From Mesorhizobium sp. B2-3-12 (GTDB lineage: Bacteria; Pseudomonadota; Alphaproteobacteria; Rhizobiales; Rhizobiaceae): a stretch of 64,000 nt of DNA. Positions 1 through 8,327 of the stretch are shown piece by piece. The notes beneath the pieces are model-generated. The model was given only the letters and a program-made list of their open reading frames with translations, was not told where the DNA came from and ran no database searches. Positions within the stretch are counted from its first letter, which is position 1, and each line of letters opens with the position of its first letter. Both the position numbers and the translations under genes were made by a program. Location of the stretch: contig NZ_VFVR01000008.1 of the NCBI RefSeq assembly GCF_006442205.1, positions 248,001-312,000 of the forward strand. The letters are read 5' to 3'.

Positions 1-110
1 CAAGCTGTTCGGCCCAGGCAATCAACGTGCCGTAGTGCGCGATTTCAGAAAGCCCAACTGCTTGGGCGGCGCCGACCAGCCCACCGGTGGTGTAGCTAAG
101 GCCCAACTTT
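1..110 (-). pseudogene. DUF892 (YciF-like) ferritin-like protein, fragment at window edge
   Basis: Read on the minus strand, one frame runs open to the window edge and spells a stretch with GAAQAVGLSEIAHYGTLIAW. This resembles the helix of DUF892/YciF ferritin-like proteins that has AAQAVEHYEIARYGTL. No start or upstream domain is visible: upstream of about position 110 the frame loses resemblance to the family. DUF892 proteins are stress-induced four-helix bundles, often encoded beside manganese catalase, and a manganese catalase remnant lies at 4001-4450. I read this as a 5'-truncated gene; the rest lies outside the window, so an intact C-terminal part cannot be excluded. Confidence 0.45.
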
Positions 111-317
111 CCATGTGGGCTGTTGTCCCTGCGAGCGAAGCGTTCTAACCACGCGTTCAGCTGCGTCATCGTCGAGCCCGTCGCCGGTGTCGAATTCGTC
201 AAGTCTCCCGCCGTCGAACCCCACTAGCGATGGCTCAAACGGCGTGGATCGCTTCTCTCTGAAATAGAGCCGATCATGCCTTCGAACACGTGATTGCACG
301 GCAATTGCGCCCAATCT

Positions 318-1481
318 CTAGCTCCCGTGTGCAGACGAGCTTACTGAGAGATCCGTCAACGGCGCCTCCCTCTTGCTCGTCCATTCGGGGACACTTTTTT
401 GGATGCGGGCGAAAGTGGCCAGAGCCTGTCCGACCACCTGATCCATGTTGTAGTAGCGGTATGTTGCCAGGCGGCCGACAAACCATACGTCGGGACAAGT
501 TGCGGCGAGCGCTTCATAGCGCTTGTACAGTGCTTCGTTTTCGGCGCGCGGCACCGGGTAATACGGATCCCCGATATTCGTGGGATATTCGTACGTCAGG
601 CTGGTCCGCGAGTTCTGCTGGCCGGTCAGATGTTTGTATTCCGTGATGCGAGTGTAATCTTGCGTCTGCGGATAGTTGACGACGGCGACCGGCTGAAACT
701 GTTCGCAGTCCAGTGTAACGTGCTCGAAACGCAGCGAGCGATAGGGAAGATGCCCGAGCTGCCACTCGAAATATTCGTCGATTGGGCCAGTATAGATCAT
801 GCGCCTGAACGGAATCTTCTCACGAATTTCGCGAAAATCGGTCTGCAGCATGATCTTGATGTTCGGATGGTCGAGCATGCGTTCGAACATCCTTGTGTAT
901 CCGCCGGCCGGCATTTTCTGGAAGCTGTCGCTGAAATAGCGGTCATCACGGTTGGTCCTGGTCGGCACTCGTGCGGTCACCGATTTGCTCAGTTGACCGG
1001 GATCGACGCCCCATTGCTTCCTTGTGTAGCCACGGAAAAATTTCTCATAGAGCTCGCGGCCCACCGTGCTGACAACGACGTCCTCGGCCGTGCGAACGTC
1101 TTCTACCGTCTCGCGTCGCGACGCAAAGAATTCCTCCAACTGTGCCGAGGTCAGGTCCAGCTCATAAAGGCGGTTGATCGTGTCGAGATTGATCGGGATG
1201 GGAACGAGCTTCCCGTCCACCGCCGCCAACACCCTGTGCTCGTATGAGCGCCATTCGGTGAACTGCGACAGGTAGTCCAAGATGGCTTGGCTGTTGGTGT
1301 GGAAGATATGCGGACCGTAGCGGTGGATCAGGATGCCGGCTTCGTTGTAGCAATCGTACGCGTTGCCGCCTACATGGCCGCGGCGATCGACAAGCAGGAC
1401 GCTCTCGTGACGCTGCGAGGCTATTCGTTCGGCAAGCACGCTGCCGGCAAAACCTGCTCCGACGACCAGCCAATCGAACAT
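318..1481 (-). CDS. glf: UDP-galactopyranose mutase
   Basis: Cytosolic FAD enzyme that converts UDP-galactopyranose to UDP-galactofuranose, the donor for galactofuranose in surface polysaccharide. The 387-residue product has an N-terminal GAGFAG dinucleotide loop (residues 8-13), RYGPHIFHT at 54-62, GYTRKQWG at 151-158 and a C-terminal GRLATYRYYNMDQ segment that binds FAD and substrate, all in the expected order; length is close to the bacterial family (about 370-390). The start at 1481 puts an AGGAG ribosome site within the end of the upstream glycosyltransferase gene, two bases away, so the two are co-transcribed and probably coupled. An open extension to 1709 runs through the neighbour and is rejected. 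Confidence 0.95.
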   Translation of the reverse strand: MFDWLVVGAGFAGSVLAERIASQRHESVLLVDRRGHVGGNAYDCYNEAGILIHRYGPHIFHTNSQAILDYLSQFTEWRSYEHRVLAAVDGKLVPIPINLDTINRLYELDLTSAQLEEFFASRRETVEDVRTAEDVVVSTVGRELYEKFFRGYTRKQWGVDPGQLSKSVTARVPTRTNRDDRYFSDSFQKMPAGGYTRMFERMLDHPNIKIMLQTDFREIREKIPFRRMIYTGPIDEYFEWQLGHLPYRSLRFEHVTLDCEQFQPVAVVNYPQTQDYTRITEYKHLTGQQNSRTSLTYEYPTNIGDPYYPVPRAENEALYKRYEALAATCPDVWFVGRLATYRYYNMDQVVGQALATFARIQKSVPEWTSKREAPLTDLSVSSSAHGS

Positions 1482-1482
1482 G

Positions 1483-2655
1483 CTATGCGCTCCTGCGAAG
1501 AGGGATGACTTTCTTGCGTTCATGGGCGCGCTCGATGTGAGCTGCCATGGCATTCCATGTTCGCTCCCAGGAGGTGTCCGCAAGGTAGGCGTCGACTTGC
1601 TGCAGGAGCATCTGACGCGGTCGCGAAAGGGCCGAGCGGAGTTTGGTTTCCAGATCATCGCTATCGGCGATTTCCACAAGTCCAGCAGCGCCGTAGCTGC
1701 GCACCACATCGACGATTGCCGTCGAGACTACTGGCAGCCCCGCCGCCAGGAATTCCGGCGTCTTGGTCGGGCTGATGAACCGGGTCGCTTCGTTGAGCGC
1801 GAACGGCATCCAGCCGGCATCCCAATGGCGCAGATAGTCGGGCAGGTCGCAGTAGGCTTTCCCGCCCAGCCAGTGAAGATTATCCGCCTGCGGCAGGCTA
1901 GCAGGGTCGATCTTGACCACCGGGCCGAGCATGACGAAATGGACGTCGGGCATGGCGTCCGCCGCCTGAGCCACAAGACTGACGTCCAGCCGCTCGTCAA
2001 TGACACCGAAATAACCCACCCTGGGGTGAGGAATGTCGGCTTGATCGACTGGGTCTTTTCCCGGCTTCCTGGCCTTGTGAAAGTGGTTCACATCGATGCT
2101 GCTTGGAAAGGGATAGATCGCGTGATGCAGGTGGCGCTTGGTCTCGAACAGGCTCAGGCCGCCGGTGAAAACGAGATCGGCACGGTTCAGAAGCGCCTTT
2201 TCCATCTGCCCCAGTTCGGGCGGCGCATTCTTGAACGCCGAGAGTTCGTCCATACAATCATAGACGCATATGTCTGGCTCGAGGTACTCCGTGAAACGAA
2301 GAGCCATCGGCGTGTAATACCAAGCGATCAGCCGGCTGTGCGGCATGGAAGCGATTGTCTGCTGAACAAATCTCCGCTGCGCGGCATCTGCCTTCGCGGC
2401 CGACGTGCCGACCGGGAGCACTGGTGTCGCAATCAGAATGTTTGGCGAGACCTCGCTCGTCCGCAATAGCGGCTGCGAAAGTTCTTCGAAGAGAGGTTCT
2501 TCAAAGTAGACAACCCTCTGCTGCATGGATGCGAGGGTGAGGAGATGCTGCGGGCGCTGATGAACGAAATTCCACCTTAAGTGAGAGAAGCAAACCAGTA
2601 GATTTTGCCTGCCAGCTTGTTTACTGACGGTTACCCTGCCCAAGGCTGCTTCCAT
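1483..2655 (-). CDS. Group 1 family glycosyltransferase (TuaH-like)
   Basis: Predicted cytosolic GT-B glycosyltransferase of 390 residues, first gene of the pair with glf. The N-terminal half has LVCFSHLRWNFVHQRPQHLL, typical of TuaH-like enzymes with the W..V.QRPQ.L signature. The C-terminal half has GYFGVIDERLD and then a P-T-K-x-x-E-F-L-A-A-G-L-P-V-V nucleotide-sugar motif. The start at 2655 has AAAGGAA about eight bases upstream; an ATG at 2700 is in frame but has no such site. With glf this suggests assembly of a galactofuranose-containing polysaccharide or glycolipid. Donor and acceptor cannot be told from the sequence. Confidence 0.85.
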   Translation of the reverse strand: MEAALGRVTVSKQAGRQNLLVCFSHLRWNFVHQRPQHLLTLASMQQRVVYFEEPLFEELSQPLLRTSEVSPNILIATPVLPVGTSAAKADAAQRRFVQQTIASMPHSRLIAWYYTPMALRFTEYLEPDICVYDCMDELSAFKNAPPELGQMEKALLNRADLVFTGGLSLFETKRHLHHAIYPFPSSIDVNHFHKARKPGKDPVDQADIPHPRVGYFGVIDERLDVSLVAQAADAMPDVHFVMLGPVVKIDPASLPQADNLHWLGGKAYCDLPDYLRHWDAGWMPFALNEATRFISPTKTPEFLAAGLPVVSTAIVDVVRSYGAAGLVEIADSDDLETKLRSALSRPRQMLLQQVDAYLADTSWERTWNAMAAHIERAHERKKVIPLRRSA

Positions 2656-3016
2656 TGAGATATTCCTTTTATAGACGGTCGTTTGTGTTGCGAATAACAT
2701 TTGTTAATCGCGGATGAGGGGGAATTAGACTTCGGTTTCAGCTCCTAACTTTCGGGCAGGTGAGTTGTTCCAAGGTGAAAAGAAGAGCCTCGGTCGCCGC
2801 TTGGCTGGACGAATGCAAAGCGCTGGCTGTGCGGAGGCAGACTGGCTGTGTCAAATGGCGGGGTCATCGAAACTGCCCCCGAACAGGTTTGCTGGTGGAG
2901 AACCGCCTTTGCCGTATTTGTGTTGAACTTGCTGGCTATAAAATGTGCCGGACACCAATTTGATTCGCCCGCGGCATCGGGCGGGGTTCGGGGCAAGGGC
3001 AAATTCCGGGGCTAAG
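2656..3016. other. Intergenic region between divergent sugar genes
   Basis: About 360 bases between the minus-strand glycosyltransferase and the plus-strand glycosidase-like gene. It must hold promoters for both. I see no convincing coding frame and no clear paired -35/-10 boxes. Bases 2930-3000 (ATAAAATGTGCC followed by a G/C-rich arm) look a little like the edge of an insertion element, but I could not match them to one. Confidence 0.4.
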
Positions 3017-3934
3017 ATGAAGATCGACTTCGATACCAACGTGTTTCCGCTGTTTCATCCGCAAAGCGTGGATGACCTCAAGGACCCATGTCCCGTCTTC
3101 GATGGCAGGCTGTGGCATGTCTTCGGCTCAAGCGGCACGGTGACGACCGAGACGTGGAGGATCCTGCATGCGACGGCGCCCGACCTTTATGGGCCTTGGG
3201 CCGAGCATGAAGCAATCGAGCTTCCCATCAACGGGACGGGGGTCGCGGCTCCTGGCGTCATTCACGAAAGTGGCGTCTTCCACATGTTCATCCAGACCGA
3301 ATTCATGAAGTCCGGCGGCCGCTGCGAGCACGCGGTTTCCAATGACGGCTTCCATTGGGTGGTTCTCAGCCCGGCCATTCTTGCGATCCCCGATACCGAG
3401 GAGGATGGCATCTACGATCCGCATCCGGCGGTCATTGGTGGCAAGCGCTATCTCGTTTACTCGGCCATGCCGAAATTCAACAGGGTGCCGCAGCCCGACA
3501 TCTATCTCGCACGCAGCCAATCGGACTCGTGGTTCGGTCCGTGGAAGCGGATCGGCAAGATCCTCGATCACACTGATGTTCCTCATCACAATACGAGAGA
3601 GGACCCCGACTATGAATGGGGCATTGAAGGTGCGCAACTGGTCGAGTTGCCAGATGGCCGCGTGCTTCTGAACGCCACTTGCTTCTTGCCAAACGGCCTT
3701 CGTGGGAACCGGCAGCGGGTATTTTTCGCCATCGCTGACGAGGTTGCCGGACCTTACGTGTCGATTGGCCCGGTGCTCGAACCAGGCCAGCCAGGCGAGA
3801 ATGGTCATTCAACGGTGATGATCGAAGGCAGCCAGCTTTCCCTGTTTTACCAGAGCCGGGTTGCCGCGACCGATCACCGGTGGCGCTACGGCTTGGCCCG
3901 ATGTGACGTAGCCCTGTTTTCCAAGGTTGCATGA
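3017..3934 (+). CDS. Glycosidase-like five-bladed beta-propeller protein
   Basis: Product of 305 residues resembling the GH43/GH62/GH117/GH130-type propeller fold. It has repeated blade-like segments: DPCPVFDGRLWHVFGSS near residue 23, GVIHESGVFHMFIQTEF, DPHPAVIGGKRYLVYSA, a WG.EGAQLVELPDGRVLLNA segment, and HSTVMIEGSQLSLFYQSR near the end. The acidic DP pairs fit catalytic residues of such folds, but I cannot name them. No signal peptide is seen, so it is probably cytoplasmic or exported with the polysaccharide machinery. The start is uncertain: 3017 begins the conserved part, while ATG 2945 is in frame but adds a low-complexity stretch. It diverges from the glf pair and probably belongs to the same sugar cassette. 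Confidence 0.6.
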   Translation: MKIDFDTNVFPLFHPQSVDDLKDPCPVFDGRLWHVFGSSGTVTTETWRILHATAPDLYGPWAEHEAIELPINGTGVAAPGVIHESGVFHMFIQTEFMKSGGRCEHAVSNDGFHWVVLSPAILAIPDTEEDGIYDPHPAVIGGKRYLVYSAMPKFNRVPQPDIYLARSQSDSWFGPWKRIGKILDHTDVPHHNTREDPDYEWGIEGAQLVELPDGRVLLNATCFLPNGLRGNRQRVFFAIADEVAGPYVSIGPVLEPGQPGENGHSTVMIEGSQLSLFYQSRVAATDHRWRYGLARCDVALFSKVA

Positions 3935-4000
3935 TCCCGGGCTGCCGGTCGGCAGAACCACCTCGACCGGCCGGAGCGGCTGTCGCCGTCGCCCAATTGA

Positions 4001-4450
4001 GCTCCGCTGACACGAGGCAATCGGCTGCTGGTCGCCAACGTTACCGCGGAAGGTAGCGGCCGCGTGCTCGCGACCCGCCTCTACAACATGACCAACGATG
4101 CCGGAATGAAGGATATGCTGTCATTCCTCATTGCGCGCGACACCATGCATCAGCAGCAGTGGCTGGCGGCGATCGAGGACATGGGCGGCCTGACCGCGTC
4201 TCTGCCGGTGCCTAATTCCTTCCCGCAGGAGAAAGAGCATCAGGACGTATCCTATGCCTTCATCAACTGCTTCGTCGAAGGTGTCGCACCAGCGCAGGGA
4301 CGCTGGAGCGAAGGCCCGTCGATGGACGGCAAGGGCGAGTTCTCCCTGGTGCCCGGTGCGCCGATGGGCGAGGAGCCAATGCTTTCGCCGCCGCGGCCAA
4401 GCTCTGGCGCGCAGAGCGAGCAGATGTTCGACAGGAAGGCAGCCGAATAG
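4001..4450 (+). pseudogene. Manganese catalase, 3' fragment
   Basis: The frame reads GN.LLVANVTAEGSGR.LATRLYNMT and continues with DMLSFLIARDTMHQQQWLAA, close to the C-terminal half of dimanganese catalases (typically near 280-300 residues), including the second metal-ligand helix with E and H. The N-terminal half carrying the first ligand helix is absent: an in-frame stop lies at 3998-4000, and the sequence before it matches nothing in the family. A GTG at 4064 could start a 128-residue peptide, but that would lack half of the metal site and should not be an active catalase. The breakpoint just after the glycosidase-like gene fits insertion of the sugar cassette into this locus. Confidence 0.75.
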
Positions 4451-4513
4451 TCATGGCCGCGGGCGGAAGGGGCGGCGAATGCGGCCGCTTCAGCTTTGTG
4501 CGCTTCGTGCTCG

Positions 4514-6154
4514 TCAGGACGCGTCGGGCCGAAGGAGCCTGGCGCAGACATCGCGAATGAGCTGCGGCAAGACGTCGAACGCATAGCCGACATGCAATCG
4601 CTCGAGCGGCGTGTGATAATCGCGTCCCCACGGACCGATATTGATCGTCGGCATGTTGGCCAGGGCTCGCGTGAGAGGCCAGCGCACGCTGTCTTTCCAG
4701 GCTGGCGTGTTGCGGGCGACGATATCGAGGGAGGGTTCGGCCGCTTCGCCAAAGAAGCTCATGTCTGAAATCCCGGCGAAATAGTCCGCGCAGGTGACCA
4801 TACAGCCGTGGCGTGCCGCTGCCTCGTCGGCCACTTCGATGGCAGCGGCTCGCAGCCGGACGGCTGCCGGCTGCGCGGAAAGGTTCGTCGGCAGATAGGG
4901 TATCGATCCGAAGCCGGACACGATGGCTGGCCCGGCCAAACGGCTGAGTTCCCAAGCTTGCTCGGTTATCAGCCGGCACTTCTCGGGCAGGGGCTGGTCG
5001 CCGGCGGCGATCGACGCGGAAACAGCTTCGAGCCGCAGCCGCTCCGGTTCTTCGAGACGCGCCAGCAGACTGTCATAGCGATGGACGGGGATAGATTGCA
5101 CCACCTCAAGCAGACCTGTTTCGTGCTGACCAGAGACGCGGCGCCGGAGCTCCTGTAAGAGACGCGAGGCCGCTTCGGCGCATAGGCTGTCGAACCGGTC
5201 GAGCACCTCACTGGGCGCGCGGCGATAACTCAGCACATTGAACGTGGCATGGGCGGTCCGCGGTGTCGTGACATCATATCCGGTCTTTCCGTCCCGTATC
5301 CCGAGCAGGCTGGGCGGGGTGCCGGTTCCGGTGCCGCACATGTCGGTGAGCTCGGGCGCCCATTCGATCCGCGCGGCGATTGCCGCGGCGATCGCGCCGG
5401 CATTGAGGCCATTCAAGGGAAAGCCGCTATGTGTGGGAACACCGACCACGCAGGCGGCTGGAAGCAGCTTGCCGACGGTTCCCAGAGCGATGACGCGACC
5501 CTTGCTGCCGTCGCCATCATCCGCGATCGCATCGAGATTGATCACCGCGAGCAAATCAAGGTCGCGCTCTTTACAGAGTCCAGGCAGCATCTGTGCCGCC
5601 TTGCGGGCGCCGGCGGAATTGTTCTCCTCGTCCGGCACGGCGATAAAAAGCAGATTTCCAGCCGGCTTTGCGCTTTCGGCAAATTCGGCGCATACGGCCA
5701 GCCCCGCTGCAAGGCCCGCCTTCATGTCGAGAAGGCCGCGTCCGGCAAGGAATTCGCCACCCGCGAAATCATGGTGCGCCAGGATGGCGGCTGGAGCGTT
5801 CGCGGCGGCGAGAGAATCGCGCAATTCCTTTGTCAGGGCGTCGGGCCGCGTGGCCAAGGGTTCCAACTGTCCGTAGTCGCTTGTCCCGACAGTGTCGTAG
5901 TGACCGGTCAAGAGCACGGTCGAGCGACCGGTGCCGCGCAGAAGCATCGCCACGCAGTGACGGCCGTCCTGAGGTGCGACCTCGATGGTCCAGACCTCGG
6001 CGTTCTGAAATGCCGTCTCCTCTCGCAGTTCCGCCGCCAACCAGGGCCCGAACGCAGCTTCGCCGTCGGTGCCGGTGATGCTTTTCTGCTCGGTCAGTCC
6101 GATCGCCCAGCGCCGCGCGCGGCTGGACAGCGTCTCGATAGGGTTGCGGGTCAT
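4514..6154 (-). CDS. RocB-like M20 family peptidase
   Basis: Product of 546 residues in the M20 metallopeptidase superfamily, RocB branch (named for the arginine utilisation protein of Bacillus). GHYDTVG at 84-90 gives the first zinc ligand and base, GRGLLDMKAG near 138-147 the bridging aspartate, and VPDEEN at 173-178 the catalytic glutamate. It is longer than ordinary M20 enzymes (about 400), as RocB proteins are. Expected to cleave an amide or peptide bond in the cytosol; the substrate is unknown, and the RocB name should not be taken as proof of an arginine role. It is convergent with the catalase remnant; a GGCCGC/GCGGCC inverted repeat (4455-4486) between them may end transcription. Confidence 0.8.
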   Translation of the reverse strand: MTRNPIETLSSRARRWAIGLTEQKSITGTDGEAAFGPWLAAELREETAFQNAEVWTIEVAPQDGRHCVAMLLRGTGRSTVLLTGHYDTVGTSDYGQLEPLATRPDALTKELRDSLAAANAPAAILAHHDFAGGEFLAGRGLLDMKAGLAAGLAVCAEFAESAKPAGNLLFIAVPDEENNSAGARKAAQMLPGLCKERDLDLLAVINLDAIADDGDGSKGRVIALGTVGKLLPAACVVGVPTHSGFPLNGLNAGAIAAAIAARIEWAPELTDMCGTGTGTPPSLLGIRDGKTGYDVTTPRTAHATFNVLSYRRAPSEVLDRFDSLCAEAASRLLQELRRRVSGQHETGLLEVVQSIPVHRYDSLLARLEEPERLRLEAVSASIAAGDQPLPEKCRLITEQAWELSRLAGPAIVSGFGSIPYLPTNLSAQPAAVRLRAAAIEVADEAAARHGCMVTCADYFAGISDMSFFGEAAEPSLDIVARNTPAWKDSVRWPLTRALANMPTINIGPWGRDYHTPLERLHVGYAFDVLPQLIRDVCARLLRPDAS

Positions 6155-6371
6155 TTCGGTCCTGCGTTCGGATGGGAACGATGGACCCTACTCTGATCAA
6201 ACGATTTCTCTCAAGCGTACTTCGCCGGTGGCTCAGTAGAATCGACTTGGAAGGCATGCGTGCTCAGAGGAGACCTTTCGGGCCGAAGCAGTTCATCTCG
6301 ATGACGGACTGGCGGCGCTCCGGACCAATCTTCCTGCATTGTTCCTGGATCGCAAAAAGCTCTGCGTCGAC

Positions 6372-6396
6372 GGAACATCGCAGGGTCCATGAAGTT
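6372..6396 (+). promoter_or_regulatory. Candidate EcfG (general stress sigma factor) promoter
   Basis: GGAAC at 6372-6376, sixteen bases, then AGTT at 6393-6396. The alphaproteobacterial EcfG/RpoE2 consensus is GGAAC-N16/17-CGTT, so only one base differs. It lies 25 bases before the ATG of the 24-residue membrane peptide, whose ribosome site starts at about 6405, and heads an operon of stress-type membrane proteins, as expected for an EcfG target. Confidence 0.65.
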
Positions 6397-6420
6397 GGGC
6401 TGCCAAGGAGGAACGTGCCC

Positions 6421-6495
6421 ATGAACGGTGTCATCTATCTCATCGGCCTCGTCGTTGTCGTGCTCGCGGTCCTCTCCTTCCTCGGTTTTCACTAG
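6421..6495 (+). CDS. 24-residue hydrophobic membrane peptide
   Basis: ATG at 6421 follows a strong AAGGAGG ribosome site at the ideal distance and is terminated by TAG at 6493. The peptide starts MNGVIYLIGLVVVVLAVLSF and is essentially one transmembrane helix. It is the first gene behind the EcfG-type promoter and lies seven bases before the next gene. Such one-helix peptides of about 20-60 residues are common in rhizobial stress regulons. Function is unknown; it may shield or modulate a membrane complex. The strong start signals make it likely that it is translated. Confidence 0.7.
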   Translation: MNGVIYLIGLVVVVLAVLSFLGFH

Positions 6496-6502
6496 GTGAC
6501 CC

Positions 6503-7114
6503 ATGCAAAGCAATGACGGCCAGGGCCGTAAACCCACCGATTTCGACAGGGATACAAGTGACGTTTCCGATCGGCTTAGCCAGGAAAAAGAGCGCGCGAG
6601 CGAGTTGCTTCACGATGCTCGCGACGAACTGACCCGCAAGGCTGGCGAGTACGCTGCAGAAGCCACGCAGGTCGTCTCCGATAAGGCGGAGGAAACGCAG
6701 CGCGACATCGGATCGAGCTTGGCGGCGTTGGGCGGCGCCCTACGTGCGGCCAGCGATCACCTGGCCAACAACGATGAAAGGACCGCATCGAAATTCGCCT
6801 TGGATGCCGCCGGCGGCCTGGAGCGGCTTTCTTCCTCGTTGAAACAAAAGCCGTTCGGCCAAGTGCTTGAGGATGTGCAGTCCTTCGGCCGGCAAAACCC
6901 GGGTGTCCTGCTTGCCGGGTCCGTATTGGCCGGATTGGCGCTGGGTCGGTTCATCAAAGCTTCCCCGCCGGGTAGCCCCAAAGCATCTCGAAATGCCTCA
7001 GGTGGTGCCGACTCCCAGACCGGCGAAACTGCTGGCTGGTCGCCCGACGGGGTCCAAGGGCTCGGCGGCGGCGTTGACGATCTGGACACGCGGTATGGGG
7101 AGCAAGACAGATGA
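6503..7114 (+). CDS. Nutrient-deprivation-induced-type protein
   Basis: Product of 203 residues: a charged, helical N-terminal half rich in E, A, K, D and S (about 10-100), a QKPFGQVLEDVQSFGRQNPG linker, then one glycine-containing hydrophobic segment (VLLAGSVLAGLALGRFIKAS, near 135-155) and a disordered tail. This layout matches rhizobial proteins annotated as nutrient-deprivation-induced. The long amphipathic part resembles apolipoprotein- or LEA-like helices that may sit on membranes under stress. Second gene of the stress operon; its TGA overlaps the ATG of the next gene by four bases. Exact role unknown. Confidence 0.6.
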   Translation: MQSNDGQGRKPTDFDRDTSDVSDRLSQEKERASELLHDARDELTRKAGEYAAEATQVVSDKAEETQRDIGSSLAALGGALRAASDHLANNDERTASKFALDAAGGLERLSSSLKQKPFGQVLEDVQSFGRQNPGVLLAGSVLAGLALGRFIKASPPGSPKASRNASGGADSQTGETAGWSPDGVQGLGGGVDDLDTRYGEQDR

Positions 7115-7503
7115 ACCCTCAAGACAATCCCAGCCTCGCCACTCTGGTGACCGATCTGGCGCAAAACGTCACCACGCTTGTGCAAACCGAAGCCAGGCTT
7201 CTGCGGGCGGAACTCTCTGAAAAGCTTACCAAGACGGGAGCTGGCGCCGCCGAGGTGCTTGGAGGGGCCATCTGCCTGCTCGCGGCTCTGCTCGTGCTGC
7301 TCCAGGCGCTGGTCATCGCATTGACGCGGGCAGGGCTGGGCGCGGGGTGGTCCTCCCTGTTGGTCGGCGTGGTGGTGGCAATTCTTGGCGTCATTCTGTT
7401 GCGTACCGGCATGGCAAGCATGGCGCCTTCCGAACTTACTCCCGATCGTACCCAGGAACAGCTCAGGCGCGACGCGACTGTGATCAAGGAACAAGTGAGA
7501 TGA
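7111..7503 (+). CDS. Phage-holin-like membrane protein (DUF1469, holin-X type)
   Basis: Product of 130 residues. An amphipathic N-terminus (LATLVTDLAQNVTTLVQTEARLLRAEL) is followed by two close hydrophobic helices (about 47-72 and 80-102) and a charged tail, the layout of DUF1469/holin-X family proteins. Despite the family name these are chromosomal membrane proteins, and nothing phage-like lies nearby. Starts in a four-base overlap with the upstream gene, and its own stop overlaps the following start, so translation of the operon is coupled. Likely a membrane partner of its two neighbours. Confidence 0.75.
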   Translation: MNPQDNPSLATLVTDLAQNVTTLVQTEARLLRAELSEKLTKTGAGAAEVLGGAICLLAALLVLLQALVIALTRAGLGAGWSSLLVGVVVAILGVILLRTGMASMAPSELTPDRTQEQLRRDATVIKEQVR

Positions 7504-8327
7504 CCGAGAAATCCGCAGCCGAACTCGAACGCGAGGCTGAGGCCGCGCGCGCCAGGGTGGTGGAAACCGCCGAATCCATTCGAGGCAAAATGACACCGGG
7601 ACAATTGCTTGACGAATTCGCCGGCATCTTCTCCGGAGGAGAGAGTTCGGCCATGCTCAACAACCTGAGAACACAGGTCAGGGACAATCCGTTGCCGGTG
7701 ACCATGGTGGGCGCGGGTCTGGCTTGGCTGATGCTGGGCAGCGGCGCGTCGAACGGCAGCCGTGGCCGGACTGGCTATACGGCGCCAACCCCGTCCAGCG
7801 GGCGTGACGAGGCCGAGGGCGGCGGCTTGGGCAGCACGCTCTCCGGAACCGCTGAATCGCTCTCGTCGGCCGCAAGCAGCGTTGGCGCAGCCATTTCAGG
7901 CGCAGCAAGCGGCGCCGCCGAAGGACTGACGAGCAATGCTGCCAGTGCAGGATCGACCGCTGGCGACATGGCTGCGAAAGCCAGCCGCTCGGCACAAGAG
8001 CTGTTGAACGATCAGCCCTTGGCCGTTGCGGCGGTCGGCCTTGCCATCGGCGCGGCGATAGGTGCCATGTTGCCTCATACCGCTACGGAGGATGAGCAAC
8101 TGGGTGGCTATCGCGACAAGCTCCGCGACACCTCGAAGGCGATGCTCGACCAAGGTCTCGACCAGGCCAGGCAGGTTGCCGCAGACGCCTTTGATACGGT
8201 CAAGCAGGAAGCCGGCGGTGCAGGCACGGTGGCCGACCAGATCGGTGACATCGTCAAGTCCGCGGTCGGCAAGACAGAGCAGTCCATACGTGAACGGGTC
8301 TCTCTTCCTTCAGAGGAAAAATCATAG
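7500..8327 (+). CDS. DUF3618 membrane-associated protein
   Basis: Product of 275 residues. The N-terminus, SAAELEREAEAARARVVETA, then IRGKMTPGQLLDE, is the DUF3618 signature. A hydrophobic glycine-rich segment follows at about 60-85, then a long low-complexity Ser/Ala/Gly region (100-160), a second glycine-zipper-like hydrophobic stretch (QPLAVAAVGLAIGAAIGAML), and a helical C-terminus. The ATG at 7500 overlaps the upstream TGA (ATGA). Last gene of the stress operon. DUF3618 and holin-X proteins recur together in rhizobia, which suggests a shared envelope role under stress; the mechanism is unknown. Confidence 0.75.
   Translation: MTEKSAAELEREAEAARARVVETAESIRGKMTPGQLLDEFAGIFSGGESSAMLNNLRTQVRDNPLPVTMVGAGLAWLMLGSGASNGSRGRTGYTAPTPSSGRDEAEGGGLGSTLSGTAESLSSAASSVGAAISGAASGAAEGLTSNAASAGSTAGDMAAKASRSAQELLNDQPLAVAAVGLAIGAAIGAMLPHTATEDEQLGGYRDKLRDTSKAMLDQGLDQARQVAADAFDTVKQEAGGAGTVADQIGDIVKSAVGKTEQSIRERVSLPSEEKS

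Noticed and set aside
4064..4450. Intact small catalase-like gene starting at GTG 4064
   Set aside because: Homology to manganese catalase already begins upstream of the GTG, and the first metal-ligand half is missing, so a pseudogene is the better reading.
7111..7503. Prophage suggested by the holin-like protein
   Set aside because: No other phage gene is nearby; DUF1469/holin-X proteins are ordinary chromosomal membrane proteins in this stress operon.
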